Assembly (NCBI GenBank): GCA_008360955.1
Contig: LUCM01006366.1
Coordinates: 62,001 to 126,000 of the forward strand
Reading direction: 5' to 3'
Length of the DNA: 64,000 nucleotides
Origin: Fasciolopsis buskii
Lineage: Eukaryota; Platyhelminthes; Trematoda; Plagiorchiida; Fasciolidae
Made by a program: the position numbers and the translations under genes. Positions 24,101 through 34,330 of the stretch are shown here, in pieces. Under the pieces are notes generated by a model. The model was given only the letters and a program-made list of their open reading frames with translations. It did not search any database and was not told the origin of the DNA. Numbering within the stretch: position 1 is the first letter of the stretch; the number at the start of each line of letters is the position of its first letter.

Positions 24101-24980
24101 TACCCACCGGTTTGTATTTGCCTCTGCACTATGGAAAATGCCCCAATTATCAGGCGAGCTCTCAAATAACAAACACGATAAACGGACAATCCTTCCAAAA
24201 TCCTCTACTGCAGAGACCGGAAATGAGTGCGACCTGGGGAGAGTGGCAAATTTTATTCAAGACGCGATCACACCAGCAAAGACAGTGACTCCGCGTGAGA
24301 CGTGCTGGATGCCAGCCTGTTGTTGCCTTCAAGCTGCTGTAAACTACCCACGTACTATGAAGATTATAACTTGTGTTTACTACTAGGCTCCTATATGCAT
24401 CTGGAGAGTTTACAAAGTCGAAGCGGGCCGCCAATCGCTTGATTATATGCTGCGCAATCCAAACTAAGAAGGCAGATTACAACTGATGTGGTTGTTCCCC
24501 GTGGCTCGCCTCGGCGGTCGGGGAGACAAATTGTGTTTGGCACGTCATTTGAGATGAACTGGGAGTAAAGTTGTGGGCTGAATTCCTACCATGCTACTGT
24601 AGCGGTACCAGAGGCCACTGTTTTACATCATAAAAGCTGGAGTCAAGTAGATCGTCACATTTATGTTGCCTTTCCTGCGAATAGACCAGATTGTAGAACT
24701 CACTGGCGATAGCCGCGATGGAAGAGGATGAATGCCACAAGTTCTAATCAACACTAAAGAAACATTTTCTGATAAGGCGGCGAGACTCATTTCCGCATGG
24801 GTCGCAAAAAATGTCGGTGATAAGGTCCACACAGTGGGCATTTAATTTGCCTGGTTTGATTAAATTTTGCCGAATGTTTATTGATGGTAAAAATAATGTT
24901 TTATTTATCGGACATTGCAAAGACGCATGCATTGTGGGTTTTCATAATGTGCGACGGAAGTGATACAAAGGAAGAAGAAA
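21191..24980. other. No recognisable gene
   Basis: The DNA appears somewhat more GC-rich, with many open frames of 60-150 codons on both strands (longest 21,305-21,766, minus). No frame shows a domain, and the endonuclease body expected upstream of the LINE at 19,860-21,190 is not visible. It may be decayed repeat of a family absent elsewhere in the window. Confidence 0.5.
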
Positions 24981-26484
24981 AAGGCGATCACGTATAAGGG
25001 ATGGGGGATCTATGAAATAACATGCAATACAAATGTTGGTTCAGATTCGGATGATGGTAGCACAACTTGTAATGAACTGCCGAACGGGACATTTTAGTTC
25101 GATGGGGACCTCCAGTTAGCGCCGTTTTGCTTTCCTTGCCTCTCATCTTGTTTGCTGCCATAGGCGCGTGGCGGACCAGAAAGGTTGTCAACGACTCGGG
25201 TAGATTTATTTGTGGGGCTGACTGATGAAATGATGATGATGATTAATATGACAACGTATAATGTGCGGCGGAAAGGTACAAAACGGTGAAGTGGGAATTA
25301 AGAGGTAGTTCCGTGTGAAATATATAGTCCGGTTAACAGTATATTGAGCGGACACTGACGGTATAAGAAAGCAAATATTGAGGCGCAGTTGGCTGGAACA
25401 AGTGAAGACAGTTGAGGTGGGTGGAAAATGTGTAATCATAAGTTCTTTTGGTTTATTAGGTTGGTTGCGACCAAATCTGCTTTCCCAAATTTCAGCAAGT
25501 TCACCCGTTGGTGGCGGATTCGGAAAAAGAGGAGGAATCTGCCGACTGGCTGGTTAAAAATCAAATAAAAATTGGTTCTCTGAGCTAAGATCATGTGCAG
25601 TATCTGTTCTTCGCAGTGTCATTTCTCTAAATTGAGACCAATGAAATTACCTGTATTTTTCTACACCGGACGGGTGCTGTGAGCTTGCTCAACCCCGTCC
25701 ACGGATCGGCCTTGCATTGTATTACCTCGAGGATTGGCCCATTTTTAAACCATCTTTTGAGTCATCATAATCGCCACACCGTCCCACGTCGTGAGTTGTC
25801 ATTATGAAGATTTTATAGCTACTGTTTTGTTATTCTGACATCTTTCGCTAAGTAAGAATCAACTCCTCAGACATAAAATTAGGTTCACTTTTCTGACCAT
25901 TAAAATTTTTGATTTGATCGCTGTTCAATCTTTTTGCCAATTTTTGTCTAAGCTTGCACAGACACATTTCCAGCTGTGACCTGCATCCAACGTAAACGCT
26001 TTCATTCTTTATAGCATAAATTCAATTCACCTGCTTAGTTGCCTCAAGAGCAGATGCATCTTTCGGCCTGTCTACTCAGTTCTCTATCCACAAGTTTCTT
26101 TACCCCTCAACATCAACCTGCTGTTCAGACGTGCAGTGTAACTCAGTGTGTTTTGGTTTACGTCACATTGTAGTATATTATTTAATTTAGCCGGTCATTT
26201 AACGGCTGTCATCTGTCATAATGTATTATTGTCTTGTTAATTTACATTCTGGCCCATTTATTAAACTCATAACTTGCTGCCCACCTCTGATGCTCACTTA
26301 TTCTTGTGAAGTATTCAGAAGTTACTTCGTTCTACAGTAATCCTTAGCATTTTCCTCACAAGAACTGTGCCAACCCGATCACACAGAATATCCTGTCCTC
26401 ACTATAGATGCAACAAATAAATGGCCACTTTTCACAACCTCGCTTAGATTTTCTTCCCAAAATAAATTTCCTAGTAAGAGCGGA
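24981..26484. other. No recognisable gene; possible LINE 5' region
   Basis: No open frame with a motif. The part near 26,000-26,480 directly precedes ORF1 of the next element and may be its 5' untranslated region, but there is no second copy to compare. Confidence 0.45.
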
Positions 26485-28225
26485 ATGGTTCGTGGTGTTC
26501 AGCAGCAAGCCAGACGCGCCAATGACAGTGTTCGCGCAACTAAATCTACAAGATGCTCAAAAGCTGGCCTCCATTTGGGAACAATGAGCCAATTCTCCAT
26601 AGTACTTAGTGACCTAGTGTGTGAAGCCCACGACAGGGCTCAAATCTTCGAATGTAGATTATCCAATTTAATGGATCATGTTAACAATTTGGAGCGCGCT
26701 ATCTCAAAGCTTGCAGCCCTTTCTCACCTCATCGACCCTTAAACACAGCTGAACAAGCATGACCTGGTGGCCGCTGGCATTTTCCTGGATGTGCTGGCAT
26801 CCGAAACATCGAGTAGAGGGGCAGGTCATGTAACGTTATTGTCTTTAACATCCCTGATCGTATTCTTATGAATAATCTTAGAGATCAAGCCATGGAGGCT
26901 AGCGGAATGGTGCACATACCATGTATAATGACAAGGCGGCGGAAGCGGACACAGCGTCAAAGTTGCCCCTCATAATGCAGTTCCAGACAAAGATTCTAGC
27001 GAAGCTTTTCGTCAGCAATCAAAGCGTTATCGCTGCAAATACATCGTTTGCAAACATAAAAATAACCACAGACAAAACATCTCTCCAGAGGGAAATTTTG
27101 TCAACACTTCGCCCGACTCCAGTCACACACATGTGATTTCCAAGATGCCACCACTAAACATTGCACGGCCCGTTACAGAGGAATCGCCTAAATGGAGCAT
27201 TGTGTCTCCAAAACATACCCGTTTGCCGGCCTAACAAAAATTCATTAGAGCCAATACCGTCCACGGGTTCACGCCCCATCTTTGTAGACCTAGACATATT
27301 GAGCTCGTCCCTAACATTTCAGCCCCCGTCCAAACGCCCCCACCTAGGCAAAAGCAACACAACGTAAACTTGTTCAGGCAGGCCCAAACATTCTTCCAAC
27401 CCCTCACCCGTTCTACAGTACGGTCGCCAAGGCCAGCACCTTTAGTTCATCGTCATACTCCAACCTTCCCCCACAGGCTGCGGGCCCCCAAGTGACTAAT
27501 GATGTGCTTGACACCACGGAAAGCAACTTTCCTCTAACCAACGACGTTGCGACTCTCCTCAATAAAAGAAATTCACGGAAGACAAACATATTCCACCTCC
27601 TAAGATCCCCGTCAAGCCCATAATCAATAGCACGGTTCTATGTCCTGACCCATTAGATCTACCATGGTCACATAGCTCATCCCCTTCAGGAGGTATGACA
27701 AACTCCGTTGGACCCCAATCTCCTCATTTCAGAGCCACAAACAAACCCCGCGGAACTAAGAACCATCTCCAGCTGCTCCATTCAGCGACGTTATTTAATA
27801 ATGATATTTTTAACTTCGGTCTTCGTCTCAGAATTGACACTGATTTCCGTTGCTCTGGCCCGTCACCTGTTCTCCCAAACGTGCATATGAACCGTTTGCA
27901 ACTCTGGACAAGACCGCACTTTTCCGATTTACCCTTGACTGGCCATCTACAGTCTATAACCACAATGCTTTATCCGACCTGCCAGCACCCACTGTCCCAC
28001 CTTCCCAGACCAAATCTCGAGGCTTCCAATAAGCCAGAAGTCAGGCCTTCCAACAGCCTGCCACCTATTGATTTGCTCCAAACGCCGTCAGGATACGCTT
28101 TATTTTACCCGGTTTCTCCCTCAGCCATACCATATCCTCTATCACTGTTGCACATCCTCTTCACTCCTCAACAAATGCACGCCGCTCACCGGCTATACCA
28201 AGGAACAGGTTGGAACCTACCATAG
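26485..28225 (+). pseudogene. LINE ORF1-like protein, decayed
   Basis: ORF1 proteins of this LINE type bind RNA and act as chaperones during copying. The first piece (26,485-26,742) is helical, with HVNNLERAISKLAALSHL resembling a short coiled coil. Next comes HDLVAAGIFLDVLASETSS near 26,758. A later piece, 26,921-27,136, has FQTKILAKLFVSNQSVI and NIKITTDKTSLQRE, close to the conserved ending of CR1-type ORF1 RNA-binding domains. The 27,160-28,225 part is rich in Pro and Ser, as in the hinge between ORF1 and ORF2. Frameshifts separate the pieces. The assignment is by motif and by the position upstream of the endonuclease. Confidence 0.65.
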
Positions 28226-28391
28226 CTTATGAATTAGGCGTGACAGGACATGATCATCCAGAGGCCTTACCACCAAACTTCCATTCTTCCTTGCTTGTCT
28301 CTTAAGGACTTTCCACCCGAAATGAAATCGTACGCCCATAATGACATTTAATATAGTTATCCACATTCACATGCTACTACTGCTGAGCCAT

Positions 28392-29058
28392 TTTCACTGA
28401 TACTATTAAATGCACGCTCGGTACTAAATAAGGTGCACGCGCTGCGCCTGTTGGTGTATACACGTAGATATGACTTCATTCCTATTACTGAGACGGCTGC
28501 CCGAAAATACCCTCTACAGCGACATTGCTTTGATTGGTTACAATGCTTTTAGGAAAGACAGGATAAACAAGCGCGGGGGAGGCTGTCTCACATACACAAG
28601 AGACACCCTTTTAGCCTCATGGTACAACCATTCTACCTTTTACAACCCGAAAGCTTCTACCTGGCTGACTGTGGCTATCGGGCATTTGGATTTACTCATC
28701 AGTGGCATCTATCGTCCCCCTAGTAGACATCAGTCAGTTTGCAGCACTAATTGACGCTCTTAATGCGGACGCCGAACTTCCAGGCCCTGAGCTAGCAGCG
28801 GGCGACTTCAACGCCCCAGGGATTTGTTGGTCCTCTTTTTACTCCCCAAAATACCTTTCTGCGTTTGATTCCAGTTCACGACTGGGTGGGTGGACACAGT
28901 ATGTTTCATTATTCACACGCGCCGACAGTATTTTAGATCGTATCTTCCGAACTGGCGCAACACAGGTGCGCACATCCATAGACAACAAAGTACTCGGACG
29001 TGACCATTCCCAAGTTCTCAGTTTCGACGTCCGTTATCTCCTATTCAACTTTCACTAA
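28392..29058 (+). pseudogene. LINE endonuclease, decayed
   Basis: It starts with LLNARSVLNKVHALRLLV and YDFIPITET, the usual beginning of CR1/Jockey endonucleases: Asn for metal binding and Glu in the ITET motif. A frame change near 28,460 leads to 28,470-28,754 (DRINKRGGGCLTYTRD; SGIYRPPS), where the GGG and YRPP blocks are typical. After another shift, 28,702-29,058 contains AAGDFNAPGICW with the intact catalytic GDFN, SILDRIF, and a late GRDHSQVL in place of SDH. All expected motifs are present in order but in three frames, so the enzyme cannot be made. Confidence 0.85.
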
Positions 29059-29689
29059 ACCATACCGCAGAGCATCACGGGGCCATCTGCCCTTCATAAA
29101 TCGTAGCCAAAATTGGGACAATTTTTTTCTATCGGTGGATCCCCAACTGGCCACCAATCAATTTTACGCAACTCTAAGTGTGTGCCTTGATCTGTTCACT
29201 CCAACCCATTGGGGCACGATCCCTGAAAGGCTGAGCACCATGGACCCGCTCAAAAAGTATTACTTAATCAAAACAATATTCAAAACAACAAAAGAATTTG
29301 CTCTGATATTGCAAATGAACCGCCTGTCCAGGGAGATCAAAACACTTCGATTCTCTTCAAAAGAAGGAACTTCAAGAGTTACAGTCTGCCAACAAGGCTG
29401 CAGCACTTGCAAAACCATTGAGAACTGTCAACTCCCTACTTGATACGCACATCTCGTCAGTCTTATCCAGGGGCACGTGCGCGAATGACCCTCTAATGTG
29501 TTCAGAGGTGATTAGTGATTATTTCACCGCCTCTATGGCGACTGACGTTAACACCGTTATACCGGACATTCTGCCAGTCTCCTCTGCTTACCCTCCAAGT
29601 TTCTCTTTTCACTGAAGTGATATTAAACCACCACTGCCAAAAGTGAGACCGTCTTTTTACGTCGGACCGGACGATCTTCCCCCAGCCCT

Positions 29690-30371
29690 CTTCAAATTTT
29701 GGGATGCAGACATCCCTATATTTTATCCAATCTATTTAATCTCTCCTTGAATTGTGGCACTTTTATCCACCAAAGGGAAACTTCTGTCATTGTCCCAATT
29801 TTCAAAAATGGTTCAAAGCAGGACCCATCAATCACACCCCAGTTGTCTCTCGTATTATGGAAATAACAATGAAAAGTAAGTTAACAATTTATTAGATCAT
29901 GACCTCATTGATGCCGACCAACATGGTTTTCTTCATAGTAACTCATGTTCTACGTGCAGGACTGATTTCCTAAACATAGTGACGAAGGCCGCCAACGACG
30001 GAAAGTCGGTGATTGTGATTTTATTAGGTATGACTGAGGCTTATGATCGCGCATCCTATCGCAAGCTTCTCATGAAAGTCAAGAGCTACGGCATAAAAAC
30101 CGCCCTTCTGGCTTGGTTCTCTTCTGATTTGGCATCTAGAATGCAGGTAGTGAATGTAAATGGCACCCTATCCAAGCCTCGTTCGATTACTAGTAGGGTT
30201 ATTCAAGGAAGCGTACTTGGTCCACTACTGTTTCTGCTGTACATAAACGACATTTTTTGCATAATTAGGTATGGTGTTCATTTTCTGTTTGCAGACGATA
30301 TAAAAGTTTTATACAAGTTTCCCCCTTGTGACCTCAACGCCATCAGAGATAATGTGAAATTGATCTACTAG
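29690..30371 (+). pseudogene. LINE reverse transcriptase, decayed
   Basis: The early part (29,690-29,980) reads ETSVIVPIFKNGSK with stops. The open piece 29,979-30,371 (130 codons) covers the palm: VIVILLGMTEAYDRASYRKLL, VIQGSVLGPLLFLLYINDI, and FADDIKVLY with the catalytic DD pair. The first catalytic Asp, normally in FLDLSKAFD, is replaced by Gly (LLGMTEAYD), so even a repaired frame would be inactive. The next piece, 30,382-30,825, carries HTLIRVAKAKNLLWLVHRTF and ENVQRTFTKRLLGY, matching the thumb and C-terminal parts of CR1-type RTs. Confidence 0.88.
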
Positions 30372-31110
30372 CACTTGATTCATGGTGCACAGATTGGTCG
30401 ATGAAATTATCATCCCAAAAAGCAGCATGCTGACATACAAATGCCACGGTCCTGCAGGAATCTTTGAGATTAACCAGGAAGTCATTCCTTCCGCTCACAC
30501 TGTTGGAGACCAGCGTTTGCGTTGCTCCAGCACGTTCAACTTCTCAGAACACACCCTGATACGAGTTGCAAAAGCTAAGAACCTACTTTGGTTGGTGCAC
30601 AGAACTTTTAGAAACCAGGAAAGCAAGTTGTTAATATTTAAAACGCACGCAAGACCTATCATGGAACACTGTTTCATCGTGTGTTCCAACATCCGGAAGA
30701 GTGACAGACTCGAGATTGAGAATGTCCAACGAACATTTACAAAACGACTTCTGGGCTACTCTTCCTCGCTAAACCACATGGAGTGTTGCATAGAACTACA
30801 CCTCGATTCCTTATGGCTGCGTTGAGCTCACATTGATCTCTCCTATTTTCACTGGATTACTGGTCAAAACGTGTGCATCTCTTCACCTTGCGTAAGAAAT
30901 AACTTTCCCTACGGCTTTCGTCGAGCTGAGTTCTTGGTGTTAATTCCCATGTCGAGGACAGCACTTAGGACAAACTTCTTCATTATCAAATACTCCTCCC
31001 TGTGGAATAAACTACCCCTACGTATAAAGATGACTTCTCCTGCCTCTGTTACGAAATTAGGAAGGCAATAACGGTACAAAATGCGCTAAACATGCACGAC
31101 CATTACACTT

Positions 31111-31559
31111 CAATAGAAAAAGCCTATGAATCGGGCCTAGGCAATTGAGTGAATGTAACGCTCGAAGTCATATCTCAACCCACTCAACAAGATCTTGCCA
31201 TTTTTATTCCCGGTAGTTTCCACAAGTTCAAATCACTGTAGCCAGAAAACTCCGTCAACGAAACAAGCCGGCGCAATTTTTCACCTAACTCTCTATCTCG
31301 TTTGATGCGTATGTAGCAAAACATAAAAAAGACATACTGATATCACATTCTCCCTTACTCCCAAACTAATATTTGACGTCCCAATGTAAACCTTGCTTAT
31401 GCATGAATTTGACAATTAGACCATTCCAAGCGAGAAGTTCGGCATAATCTGAAACTTCATTTTAAATAACATTCATAACTTCTCGTTCTTGTATTTGCAC
31501 GCGCCAAAACCCTCACCTGGAATACCGCCAGACTGCCATCTCTCCCTATTCCGTTCTAG
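31111..31559. other. No recognisable gene
   Basis: AT-rich DNA between the LINE 3' end and the X-Z repeat. No motif was seen. Confidence 0.5.
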
Positions 31560-31596
31560 TTATATGCGTTTGCACTCGTCTCTTGCCAAGAGTCTA

Positions 31597-32013
31597 CTAT
31601 CCAGTTTCTGGCCCCATCCTCGCACATCTCAACACACCGTGAAAGCAAGCTGACCCAAGGCTTAGATCAACTATCCCAGGACGAAGAAATACGACCTGCT
31701 CCACGGCCGTTGCTTCTAATCCGCATGAGTCCCCAACGTGGACTGATGGCCCTGTTGCAAGTCTGTCTAGATATCGAGGCCACATAATGTGATACACAAA
31801 GCCTGTGACTCTTAGAGCGGACAGGTTGTAATTGCAAAGATTTGCTGCTGCAGCTACCCGACCGTGGCTAACATGCCCACCACGTTGATATTCCACACTT
31901 AGATCCCTGTTCCAGATGCCGCTACCATCGTCTAATGCGAGCATCAACCATATTTCCCCCTCTACATATGCGGCTGTTACCATACCAGCAAGTGCTATCA
32001 GCTGAGCCTTCAA
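31597..32013 (-). CDS. Part Z of X-Z family, open 139-codon frame, unknown function
   Basis: The frame is free of stops from just after the GT...AG stretch to the stop at 31,597, and it stays open upstream to a Met at 32,052. The Z region of copy 3 (53,153-53,593) aligns in the same phase and ends at the same stop codon: the last residues read RCARMGPETG here and RHVKMESENG there. Shared features include VVFLRPG against IVFVCPG, then SACFHG against SVCSHG. The start of this part has a mildly hydrophobic stretch (LKAQLIALAGMVTAAYV) that could be a signal or membrane segment, or nothing. I do not recognise the family and propose no function. Confidence 0.45.
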   Translation of the reverse strand: MKAQLIALAGMVTAAYVEGEIWLMLALDDGSGIWNRDLSVEYQRGGHVSHGRVAAAANLCNYNLSALRVTGFVYHIMWPRYLDRLATGPSVHVGDSCGLEATAVEQVVFLRPGIVDLSLGSACFHGVLRCARMGPETG

Positions 32014-32062
32014 CTGCAAAATCAAGAGAAAAGAAGTTCGTTTTTGTTTCACACTGGATTAC
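32014..32062 (-). other. Possible 49-base intron between X and Z
   Basis: On the minus strand it starts GTAATCC and ends with a pyrimidine-rich run and TTTTGCAG. The equivalent place in copy 3 (53,106-53,152) starts GTAAGCC and ends CTGTTTGAG. Both are in phase 0 with respect to the Z frame. Against an intron, no upstream X frame runs cleanly into this donor, and in copy 1 the stretch is itself open. Confidence 0.4.
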
Positions 32063-32076
32063 CAGCGTCACAGATA

Positions 32077-32382
32077 TTATTCAGCGCATATCACATCAAT
32101 CCTCACGCCTCGATGCCGGTGACGTTTCCATTCTTCATGTCTTTGAACAATCGTTAGCCACTGTTCCTCTTCCCTCCGTATTTTTAAAAGGCTTTTGACT
32201 ATTTTCTTGGCTCCAGGATCCATGGTAAAATGGCTGACGTACTTTTTCATATCCATTATAATACAGGGTACCTGTCGGCCATCAGTACTCCTTCCGCCAG
32301 CCGTTTTGGTTCGCTGACAAGTTTTTACTTTGCACTCAAGGTCTTTGGAGACTTTCTTTGAGATTTTGACATTCCTATCCAT
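32077..32382 (-). pseudogene. Part X of X-Z family, copy 1
   Basis: An open frame of 101 codons rich in Lys and Arg (MKKYVSHFTMDPGAKKIVK, then LLKIRREEEQW). It corresponds to MKKDVNQFTVVNATEKLIE and RLEMRSRM in copy 2 read in a different frame. The more upstream part (32,325-32,525) holds YAPMMRIAGADFNW, matching NAPKVRIAGTKYGW in copy 4. Because the longest frames of the copies do not coincide, the true ancestral frame is uncertain. I do not recognise the product. Confidence 0.4.
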
Positions 32383-32769
32383 TTTGTAGACCCGTTAAAT
32401 CCAGATACTGCAGACGCCACGCCCGCTACCATCGTCCAGTTGAAATCTGCACCTGCGATACGCATCATTGGTGCGTATAAACACCGTGTTTCTCTTAGTA
32501 TGCCAGTTTTGCCATTTATTCTCATTTCGTACCCAAATGTTTATTTGCTTGTTCAATGTGACTTGCAATACCCCTGTAACATTTGATCATGGAACCAGGC
32601 ATGCCTCTGGAAGTTTCCGAGAAATATACGAGTAATGTTATAAATGAACTCTTGCGAAGGACAGTTTCCAGAAGTGGCAGTCTTTTGCCATATTTGCCGA
32701 CCCCGATTAAGGTTCATAAGTTAAGGTGGAACTCAGGCACCGAGAAGAATGATGACATGCATGCAGAAC

Positions 32770-33340
32770 AGATCGTTCCAGATACAAATAAAGATTTGCC
32801 ACGTGGGTTTGTTTTGTAGTTTAGGCAGAAAGGGCTTTGGGAAGGAGCAAGAAGTAGCCAATACAAAAGGGTGTACGTGAAGATCAGGACTGAAGTGATT
32901 TTGCCACGACAATGCTAGTGGATGGGGCGGACCGATTGCTGGCCTTCCAACCTGAGTAACACCTTTGAGGGGTGAATGCAGGTGTGATCCGCCAACATAG
33001 CCGCACCTGCAGACCGCTGCGACGGAGCCACACCGCCAAAAGCGGTGGACCTACTGCGCTCCACGCTATTGTGATAACGCCGGTGTGCAAAAGAGACAGA
33101 GGATATGCGGATATGATGTAGGCAGGATAAGGCAGACTTCAGGTTTACAGGAGTGGATAATCCCAAGCGAGTAAAAACCCAGCAGCCACAATCTGGGGTC
33201 ATTTTGTAGGGTCAAGCAGGTTTGAACGGCCCGGAGAGATAAATAACTGGTGGTGGTCCGGAATTTCTGGCAGCTGCCGATCAGGAAGCGATCAGTTGTG
33301 CGAACAGCTAAGAAAAGGAAGTACGAGCATGTAAGCTGTA
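32770..33340 (+). repeat. Y repeat, copy 1
   Basis: Dispersed repeat of about 0.55 kb matching 59,080-59,640 in the same orientation. Shared anchors are GGGAAGGAGCAAGA, AATGCTA..GGGGCTGACCGA-like wording, ATCCGCCAACATAG, GCACACCGCTGC-like wording, AGCGGTGGA, and GAAGCGATCA near the end. It is GC-richer than its surroundings. It has no protein-coding signature that I can see and no clear terminal repeats. It lies next to part X at both loci. Confidence 0.65.
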
Positions 33341-33929
33341 ACCGAAAATCGTTGCAGCTGCGGCTGATGCCTTCAACAGATCAGGTCATTTGGGTGTGTA
33401 GATATAAGCGGGCAGGCAGATCTAGCATGTAATCCGTCTCTGTAGGCTGGTGAAACTAGAATGAGCCAACATTTAGGGGATGGAGTGTGAATTACGGTGA
33501 TAGACGTAAGCGCAAAGCGATCTAGGGTAAACGGAGATGCGTCAGGAATTGACAATGTCAGCAGCAATGGAATGAAGTTTAATAGAGTCAAATCTAAGAG
33601 ACCAAGCATTCGGAAGTCCGGAAATGTTAGGAAATGTGATGCAAGTAGATGGAATCTGCCACCAAGGTTTTAAGGAGGCTGTCAGAAAATTCTGTGACTG
33701 TATTGCGGCACTTTTATCCATATAGAGAAGATACACTGGATATGGACAAGAAATCAAGAGTAATTCATGCGGGTGCTGGTTATGCAGTTTCACTTAATGA
33801 TATGGGTAACGATGATGGATAGAGTATGGCACAGAGCTCATAACACAAAGTGTGGGGACGCAGCTGTTAAGAGTATCAATATTACTGGAAAGCACCAGGT
33901 TCGCTCTTGTGCGTTGGAGCCACAGGAAA
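33341..33929. other. No recognisable gene; purine-rich
   Basis: The plus strand is rich in A and G. It lies between Y and an antisense LINE ORF1 fragment and may be more of that LINE, but I see no defining motif. Confidence 0.4.
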
Positions 33930-34330
33930 TCTAATTACAACAGGGTGAGAGCTTCAATAATATTTTTTAGCTGACGAACGGCTTCACCAGAATTTTGGTT
34001 GGAACCTCAACTCGACAGGTCCGTCCCCGCAGCCTCGTTCTCAGAAAGGATATGGGCCGTCGCCCAGTTGGCATAAGGTAAAGCTGTAGGGCTAATGGCA
34101 GGAATACGGTAAGCAATGCTAGAGCCAGTAGGATTAAATGGTCTATCCATTTAACTGGATGTTTTAGAGAACAGTGCATCTAAGAAACGACCGGCGGCCA
34201 CCAGGCCGAACTCATCCGACCGAGTTTGGAATGAGTGATTTGGGAAAGGGATGGCAAACTCGAGATGGAGCGAAAATAATTAGCGTGGAATGGTAAATTG
34301 GACAGTTTCCTTTCATAACGTTGTCACCTA
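33930..34330 (-). pseudogene. CR1-like LINE ORF1 fragment (second copy), antisense
   Basis: Read on the minus strand it matches ORF1 of the element at 26,485-28,225. The shared parts are a SISSLPSLSQITHS-type stretch against AISKLAALSHL, LVAAGRFLDALFSKTSS against LVAAGIFLDVLASETSS, and AAAATTCTGGTGAAGCCGTT against AAGATTCTAGCGAAGCTTTT. Frameshifts are present. It shows a second, antisense member of this LINE family. Its further extent toward 33,340 is not certain. Confidence 0.6.

Larger units (their letters stand above)
26485..31110 (+). mobile_element. CR1-like LINE, near full length, dead
   Basis: It has an ORF1-like segment (26,485-28,225), an endonuclease (28,392-29,058), a linker (29,000-29,640), an RT (29,690-30,371), and a C-terminal segment (30,382-31,071) with the late SSLWNKLPLRIK block typical of this LINE group. 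The total of about 4.6 kb fits a complete element. Every part is broken by stops and frameshifts. The 3' end near 31,110 has no clear tail. A minus-strand fragment of the same ORF1 lies at 33,930-34,330. Confidence 0.88.
31560..32640 (-). repeat. X-Z repeat family, copy 1
   Basis: An unrecognised repeated coding unit. Part X (32,640-32,063) matches 57,400-58,130 (-) and 58,270-58,900 (+). Part Z (32,013-31,560) matches 53,153-53,645 (+). The shared wording includes CATGATCAAATG at the X start (copies 1 and 2), TACGCACC with a following Asp/Arg-rich stretch, GTATCGC(A/G)GG (copies 1 and 4), and CCAGTGTGAAA at the X-Z junction (copies 1 and 3). The copies differ by many substitutions, so they are old. 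Homology continues slightly past the Z stop codon. No terminal repeats, RT or transposase motif is visible, so the means of spread is unknown. Confidence 0.65.
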
